A stretch of 64,000 nt of DNA from Crocodylus rhombifer (taxonomy: Eukaryota > Chordata > Crocodylia > Crocodylidae), in assembly GCA_038503035.1 (NCBI GenBank), contig JAVSML010000944.1, positions 124,001 to 188,000 on the forward strand, read 5' to 3'. Positions 57,301 to 64,000 of this stretch are shown here, piece by piece. Each line of letters starts with the position of its first letter. Positions within the stretch are counted from its first letter, which is position 1. Made by a program: the position numbers and the translations under genes. Under the pieces are notes generated by a model that did not search any database, was not told where the DNA came from, and worked only from the letters and a program-made list of their open reading frames with translations.

Positions 57301-60300
57301 GTCACCAAAATTTGATGCTTTCAGGATATACTTCCAGTTGCATCATTTAAGTATTTAAAATCTCGGAATCTCTCTCTCTCAAAAAAAAAAAAAGACAAGA
57401 AATTAGACTGATCTCATAACCAGGTCATGTATGAAAAAAAAATCAAAGGACTCAATTTCATTTGGGAAATATTAGATCAGGTAAAAACAGGTCAAATAAC
57501 TAGAAGTCTTCATCATCCTTAACTACAGTCAAATGATGCTTCTTGCCATAAAACCCCCTTTTGTGCACCCTCTGGAAGAAGTGCCCAGGGCGAGCAAACT
57601 TCCATATTGCTGCACTGAAACCAAAAGACCTATGTCAATCGTCCCACTGGGCAGCATTACAAAGCAAAGGTCCTCTTAAAAGGCCTGTCCCTTTACCTTA
57701 CTGCAGTCAGTGATGAAATTCCCTTTGGGATCAGATCTGAAGCACCTAAAAATTCTACACCTGAAGCAAGCTCCATGTGAGCAGATCCTTTTACTTGCAC
57801 AGCCCTCCACTGAAGCCAGTGGGCTTCATTGTGAGCATAGAAACGCACACTGCTACAAGTCACTGCAGCATTAGGGCCTAACACAGTAGTGTTCAATAGA
57901 GTATAAACAGACCCAGACTTAGCCCTTGAGGGAGGAATAGTTTAGCTCACCTCAGCACATATTTCTGCTTCTACCTATTTTATTTTACTGTTCTAAGGAT
58001 CTGGCCAGGCAGAAAAGTGAAATCCTACATTCTCCTCCCTTCCTTCTTGGGTAGTTTGGATGGGAATTCTTGGAAGTTTCTTGCACAGACATCTATTTAA
58101 CATTGTGCGATTCAATGACGCACAGAAGCGGGACAAAGCTGAGAACAGATTTTCCTCGGGATCTGGCTTTGTTTTCAGCCATAACCAATCCCAAATAGAA
58201 CCAAGGGAAAAGCAGTGAAACAATGCATCGTCGAGAATGATCTTGTCCTTGGGGGAAGGTTTAGGAGTAGTCCATTCTGATAAGGCTTTGCCAACTCCGA
58301 TTTCTATGCTTTTTCAGGTTGTAGAACTGAAGTAGGACTGTTCAGGACCCGCTGAAGCAAAAGACATCACAGTATTCCAGTATGCCTATAGCTGCGCAGG
58401 ATTTGCCTTGACACAACAGGCCTCAGTCCTGAAGATCTACTGGGTCTTAGCCTGCATGAGGCCCACCTGTCCTGGATTTCTGGATGCCATGGGAAAGGTG
58501 GCTCCTCATTTCAAATGCCAACTTCTTGTGCAGTGGCTGCAAGGGGCAACTGACTTCCAAGAGTGGAGGAAATTATCTTGTCTCTACTCTTGTATGTCAA
58601 TTTAAGTTAATAAAGCACCTTCAGATGTGTCAGTTCAGGATCCCCACTAAGTGAATCAATCAATTTTTAAGAATTCATCACCTATCATTTAATTATTTTT
58701 TTAACTGTTTCTCATGCTTGCAATTAAAAATTGCTTCTTTCCCATATTTGCTTTCCTTCCTCACTTCTGGATGCCAGCTGGATGTTGAAAGATTCCTTAG
58801 AACAGTTTAGTGGCATTATTATTAATATTATTATTATTTCAGAACAGAAGGGATAACAAGCATTTTTTGAGGGAAGAAGATAAACCACTAACTGTTTTGT
58901 AGCTGTCTTTGCATCACAGCATCTCTCATTCTGGCCTTGCCAACATTGGCAGTGTCCCTTTTCTCTGTTTTGGGGTGTAAGACTTGCTGTTAAAAGAATC
59001 CTTGTGGTGTCATTACCATGTCTAATGAGAATAACAATAGCATGTTACACTGTGACCCATGCAGAAGGTTGGTTTGCTATAAAGCCCCTTTTGTCTCGCT
59101 TTCTGTGAGGGGATTAAGTTAAGTAACATTATCTCTGCTCGGGGAAAGTTACTCTCTTCACTGTATCCCTCCCCTGATTTAACTCACTGAATGCCAAATC
59201 CCTTCCTACCAAGAGGAGCTGCAGAGGGATCCGCAGCTGTGCCAGTCTTCCATGCCACCGAACAATACTCAGGGGAAGTTCCCTCCCCAGTGGTGAAGGG
59301 CTGCTATTAAATCTTTCCTCAATAGTTCATGGAGAAATAAGTACAGTACAAATACTCCCACCAGACGCAGTTGAAGCTAGTGCTAAAAGGGAAAGTAGTT
59401 TTAGATAGAATCCAAAAAATCTCTGAGCCTGAGCTGTGGTACAGCTGTACATTGCTGTGCTCCATAGTAGGTACTCATGTACTTTCCTCCAAGGTTTGGG
59501 ACTGCCCTATCAGCAGGACTGGACTCCAAATGGCTTCTGCAGTCCCAGTGCCCTTCTCTGCAGGCAACTGCAGGCACCTGTCCCCAAATTCCACTGCTAT
59601 GTTTTGCCTACTCTCATCTGTGCTCAGATCCATCCTCAGCACAGCACAAAAACAGCATGCCTCTTGCAATTTCCCAGCCATTAAATACAAATAACTCTCA
59701 CTAGGAACAGCTATTGCCGTTACTCAGGGGAAAGCAGAATCTAGAGAAAACTGAAGGATTAGATTCATGGCTATGCCTGTTAGTTTCCCTTACTCTGCTT
59801 AAGCAGGTGGAGCTCCACCTGTGTTGCTGACACTGGACAGGATGTGCCTCTTAACTTAGTGGGAAAGTCTAGTGTAAATCTTCACCTGTTGTAATATAGC
59901 TAAATTATGTAAAAATAGATGCCCTACCCTACCCATCCTAGGCATTCAGATCCATGGAGACTGAGGCTGTAGAAGTAATAGATGACCATTTCCTGACTTG
60001 AAAGCTGAGCCCCCCCTCAGGATAAGCAAAGTAATCTTGTGACTCCTATTGCTGAAGGCCTAGTCATCTTAACCCACATAACTTCCACACACTTTCCCCT
60101 CCTCCCAACTAGTTTGGTACATCTACTCTGGTGCTGGCAGGGGCTCTAGAAAAAAGGATTTTTAAAGTTTTTTTGAACATTCCTCAAATACTTCCATTTT
60201 CCATGTAAAAAATTCTCTCTTTCTCCAAGATGCACTAACATTCCTGGCACTTTCTGTCCCAGCCTAAGGTTTTCTCATTAAGGAAGAGCTAACAATTTAA

Positions 60301-63289
60301 TTTCATGACTTTACACCTGCATTCCCAGCTGAAGTCTTCCATTTTTCAGAAACTGTCCCCTGAAACAGATTTCAATTTAGAATAAGCGAATTTTGTCTTG
60401 GCTTTAATGGATTCACAAGGGAGGTAAATCAGGACAAAAATGTGGCAGCACAAAGCAAAAGGACATGGATGTCAATGCCTATATTTGTGGCCACAACAAA
60501 AGGTAATAATAATTTGCACAGCTTTTTTTGTGGCAGATGTCTATTTGCTTTATGGTGGGAGAGTGCCTGCCCTTTCCACCCACCCTGGACAGGCACTCCT
60601 GGGGTTTGAAGAATTTCTGGGCAGGCCTGGGCCCCCGAGCCCCAGGAACACCTTCCTGGATTTCTCCTCTTACAGAGATTTGGCCCCAGGAATCTCTGGG
60701 CCACATCTCTGTAGGCAGGAAACTCTGGCTTCCCTTCTTAGACACACACCCTGGTGATTCCTGGGGACACGTCTCTAAGTGGGGAGCACATCACTTGTTG
60801 TTCCACCACTGATCATGCAGGACAACAAAGCGAGAATGTCTTTCACTCAGTGAAGCCGATCAGCTGTGCTGGGATGCATCCTGGCATAGCTGACCTGCTT
60901 CTTTTGGTGACATCTATTTATATTCTCAGAGATGCTCATGTAAATACACTTGGCTGTGTTGTAGAAAACAAATAGGGCTGCCCTACAGATACTGGCAATT
61001 TGAATTTATGAATATAATTTTTTTTTCCATAAATATCTGCACAACCATTACTATTCATAGAAAACATCTTTTGAGTTTCAAGATATTTCTGATTTGAGCT
61101 ATCTCTTGGTATTCCAGGTCTACCAGTATGGAAATCTGAAGGGTAGGGCTGTGCTCCCTCCCAGAGTCCAGGCCTGGTGATCTCCAAAGCACCATGCAGG
61201 GCTGTTCATTGAATCCTGTCTTTGATTAATTTATCTATTTACTTTTATTGCCTTCACAGAGGGGCTTATCAAACCAACAGTAAATCTAATGCTTTATTAA
61301 CTCAGATCTCTGGATACCTCAAGCAGCTTTGCCTTTAATGCTTGCAAGGATGGGAAGGACCTATGCCTCCCACTGAAATCATCTGAGTATTGATGCTTGC
61401 TCCTACTACAGAAGCAGGTCCACAATAAGTGTAATTAACATTTATGAAATATAGAAATGCTATGGAATACAATACATAAATGGGTTCTTGGTCATATATA
61501 TACAGACAGAAAATCCTTGTTAGGATACCAGATTTTGATGCTTGCTAACCATGCATTGATTATAACTCTGGGGATTCTTTGTTACAATCCTGGTTTATTT
61601 TGATTTAGTAAGATCCATTAATCCCAAGTACCCACACTGTGCTGTCTCCTGCCCTGCACTGTCTGCCAGCCTTGTATATTGCTACTGTCATTTCTGTATT
61701 TAGGCAAAGTTCAGGAATAGTAAGATTTTCATTTGTATCTAGAGGCAAGAAAATCCCGAGTTTTTGTTAAAATGCACACTTAAACTCTGTGTCCAACCCT
61801 TTTCAACATTAGCAACTTTAGGAAATACTGCATTGGGGAAATCTTTATATGTAAGGGAGAGCCTGATCTTTCTTTCTTTCTTTCGTTAAATCACAAACCT
61901 TGGAAATAGTCAAAACCTGTTTAAAATACTATTCATATTCCCAACCTTTGCTACTGATTACATTCGGTCTGCCTGTCATGTTATTCTTGGAAATGCTGAA
62001 CAAGTGCTATGTTTCAGCAACAAAGTGCTTTTTTAATGCTGGTTCATGTCACGTTAGATGGAGGTGTTAGAGTATACAGGGTAGAAGATGAGCTTGACAG
62101 GTTTGCAGAGTTAAGATCTTGGTAGGGCATGTAGAGTTATTGCTGAAGCAGGGTTAGTTGGAGACCAAAGGGACAGGTTATGCCACAGAAATATGGATCA
62201 AATGAAGATACCAATGAACAGCTCATGCCCCACTAATTATGACCCACAATCACAGCAATCTTGAACACTGAAAACACAAATTCCTGTCCTATTGGTTCAC
62301 TGGCAAAGCTCCCCTGACTCCTCTGAATTTTCTTCTACTCCATTCAGTTTCTTCTAGTCAGCTATCAGCCCCACCTACTGTCCCCCCTCTCCTTTTACTA
62401 TTCACCCAGGAACACAGATAAATAGGCATTTGCAGGATTTTATTTTGCACCCCAGAAGGGCTCCTTTAGATGGAAAGTATCATTTGGGACTGTCTGCATT
62501 ACTCTTTTCCTACTCATCAGATGCTGCAGCTTTCATTTGGCTGAGATACATGTAGATTCACCTCCTTCCAAGGTACTCATGAGTAGCAACCAGAAAAAGA
62601 TACTCAACAGAATTACAAGACTCTCTCCTCCTATCCAAGAAGTCCATAATCAAAACTGGTCCTCAGGTAGGCTGTGCTGCCTTTGTTAAACTTGGTATGT
62701 GATAAAATTGGTATGTGATACATACTTTTGATTCACACTTCTCTCTCACTGTAGCTCCTGGGAAGATGATGTTTTTGGAGATATGATGTCTTATCACAAC
62801 TACTCAAGTAGCTTGTGTGTTTTTAAAGATGGAAAACACAAGTCCACCATTGTCACATCAGTATCTCTCTAGCTAAAATGTCCTTTGTAAGTGACTAAAA
62901 AGATATTACCGAGTTCTCAAGAGGCCCAACTCTTTTGAATTTCACACCGTTCTTGTTTATATCGTTTTCAGTACCTATTCCCCACCAGGTATGATAGGGG
63001 ACACACACTGGGATGTTAACATTTGACACTAATATTCAGCAAAAATTATACAATGCCAAGGAGCAGCAGCTCTGAACCTTTTCTTCTTTTAGATTATATA
63101 GATTTTTATTTAGGCACTCAGTAATTTTAATCTTGTACGTGTCCCATATACTAACTGACCACTGTGCATTTTGCCTCAGGCCTTTAGGAACTCATGTCAC
63201 ATGCCATCTTAGGGAATCATCCTTTTTGCCAGTGCAATTGTTTAAGGTTTGCAGGGAAAACACAGGCCACAATGGTACTGATTTACCTC
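54351..63289. other. long intronic stretch, only simple repeats
   Basis: A C/T-rich patch (54400-54720) produces overlapping artificial frames. (ATT)n lies at 58815-58838, an A-run near 57382-57393 and (CTTT)n at 61868-61885. No exon, tRNA or repeat with definable ends was identified in nearly 9 kb. Confidence 0.4.
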
Positions 63290-63941
63290 CTTGGGCAGAC
63301 CTAGAATTTCACAGAGGGGTGCTACCCCCTGGCTCCAAGCCCCACAGGAACAAGGTGGGCAGACCATGTCACAGGAACAGCAGCGGAGGATTTGAAGCTC
63401 CTCAAGTAGATAAAAATCTTCCCTCCCTCTCCCTTCCCTCCATGCTCAGCAGCATGTTCCTTTCCCACCCCACCTACCCTGGCTGCTGCTGTCCCCAATT
63501 GACTCAGGGATGGGAGGTGGAGTCCACACTGCAGGTGAAGAAATGGGGTGGTTCCTTTCCTCTGCACCTGCTCCTGGGCTGGCAGGAAACACCAAGGGGA
63601 CTGGGCAGGGAGGGGGAAGCTACTCACACTGCAGCTGCTGTCCCTTGCTGAGCCCATCTTTGCAAGGAGCCTGGCTGGAGTAGGCAGGAACAACCCTGGA
63701 GGCCCCCATCCCCCTAGCCTCAGGGAAGCCAGAAACAGAGGCAGCAGTGGATGGGTGGGGAGCAGGAAGGGGTAGAAAGGGGCAGGATTCCCCTTCCTCT
63801 GCTGAGCCCAGAGGGGAAGGGAGGGAGGATTCTTTTTTGCTTCCAGGACTTAAACAATTCCCCAGCTGCTGCTCCTAAGGTGCAGTCAACTGAAAGATGG
63901 GTATGCACTGCTTGCACCCCCCCCCTCCTGATCTGCCCCTG
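63290..63941. mobile_element. non-autonomous hAT element, 652 bp
   Basis: The left end CTTGGGCAGACC is followed by AGAATTT and AGGGGTGC. The reversed right end CAGGGGCAGATC is followed by a G-run and GTGCAA. The flanks TTTACCTC (63282-63289) and CTTGCCTC (63942-63949) match at six of eight positions, both differences being transitions. The open frames inside are non-coding by-products of C/G-rich sequence. Confidence 0.6.
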
Positions 63942-64000
63942 CTTGCCTCAATCTGTGCAATAAAATGCTAAGCGCATCTAATATATAATCACTTGTTTCA

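Noticed and set aside
63133..63651. 172-codon plus-strand open frame
   Set aside because: It crosses the left end and duplication of the hAT element at 63290 and has C/T-rich composition. No protein similarity was recognised.
1..64000. CRISPR arrays, bacterial operons, rRNA genes
   Set aside because: No regularly spaced repeats, Shine-Dalgarno-led gene clusters or rRNA-like sequence. The content is that of a vertebrate nuclear genome.

Overview
This is a gene-poor, repeat-rich stretch of vertebrate nuclear DNA, most likely from a sauropsid and probably a crocodilian (a turtle is the main alternative). The reasons are many CR1 LINE copies with a 3' tail ending TCTATGAAA, several hAT copies with 8-bp target-site duplications (TSDs), palindromic MITEs, a Harbinger-like element, an endogenous retrovirus, and one spliced host exon. 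I could not run a database search, so the species call is an inference. There are no bacterial operons, rRNA genes, intact tRNA genes or CRISPR arrays.

Layout. Positions 1-5.8 kb hold a MITE, a piggyBac transposase remnant cut by CR1 LINEs, a hAT insertion inside old CR1 sequence, and a two-headed tRNA-derived SINE. Positions 5856-13160 are one endogenous retrovirus on the minus strand, flanked by the 5-bp duplication AGGGC. Its 3' LTR is complete (944 bp). Its 5' LTR is reduced to 91 bp fused directly to gag. Recognisable gag, protease, reverse transcriptase, RNase H, integrase and env regions follow, all carrying nonsense codons. At the gag end sits what looks like a complete -1 ribosomal frameshift cassette: an A AAA AAC heptamer, an 8-nt spacer and an 8-bp GC-rich stem, overlapping the gag-frame stop. 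Positions 14.3-15.4 kb are a palindrome within a palindrome. Positions 16.9-18.3 kb are the best preserved CR1. Positions 19.5-21.5 kb are a Harbinger-like element that keeps only a decayed Myb/SANT domain.

Positions 22-32 kb contain another hAT copy, a non-CR1 LINE split into two opposite orientations, a hAT copy with a 10-N assembly gap, and an intronless, broken KIF20A-like kinesin copy. The one credible host coding exon is at 32750-32971 on the minus strand: the terminal exon of a TTC7-family gene, closest to TTC7A by remembered protein similarity. Sequence above 32972 is then intronic for that gene, and I recognise no further exon up to 64 kb. That stretch holds two large foldback elements, three CR1 insertions in two orientations (one inside another), an old CR1 with a hexamer microsatellite, several MITEs and a hAT copy at the right edge.

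The retroviral genes form one degraded provirus. The remaining elements are independent insertions, and their nesting gives relative ages. I found no new multi-gene system. The most informative observations are the frameshift cassette, the LTR-gag fusion, the repetitive charged linker between gag and protease, and the split LINE.
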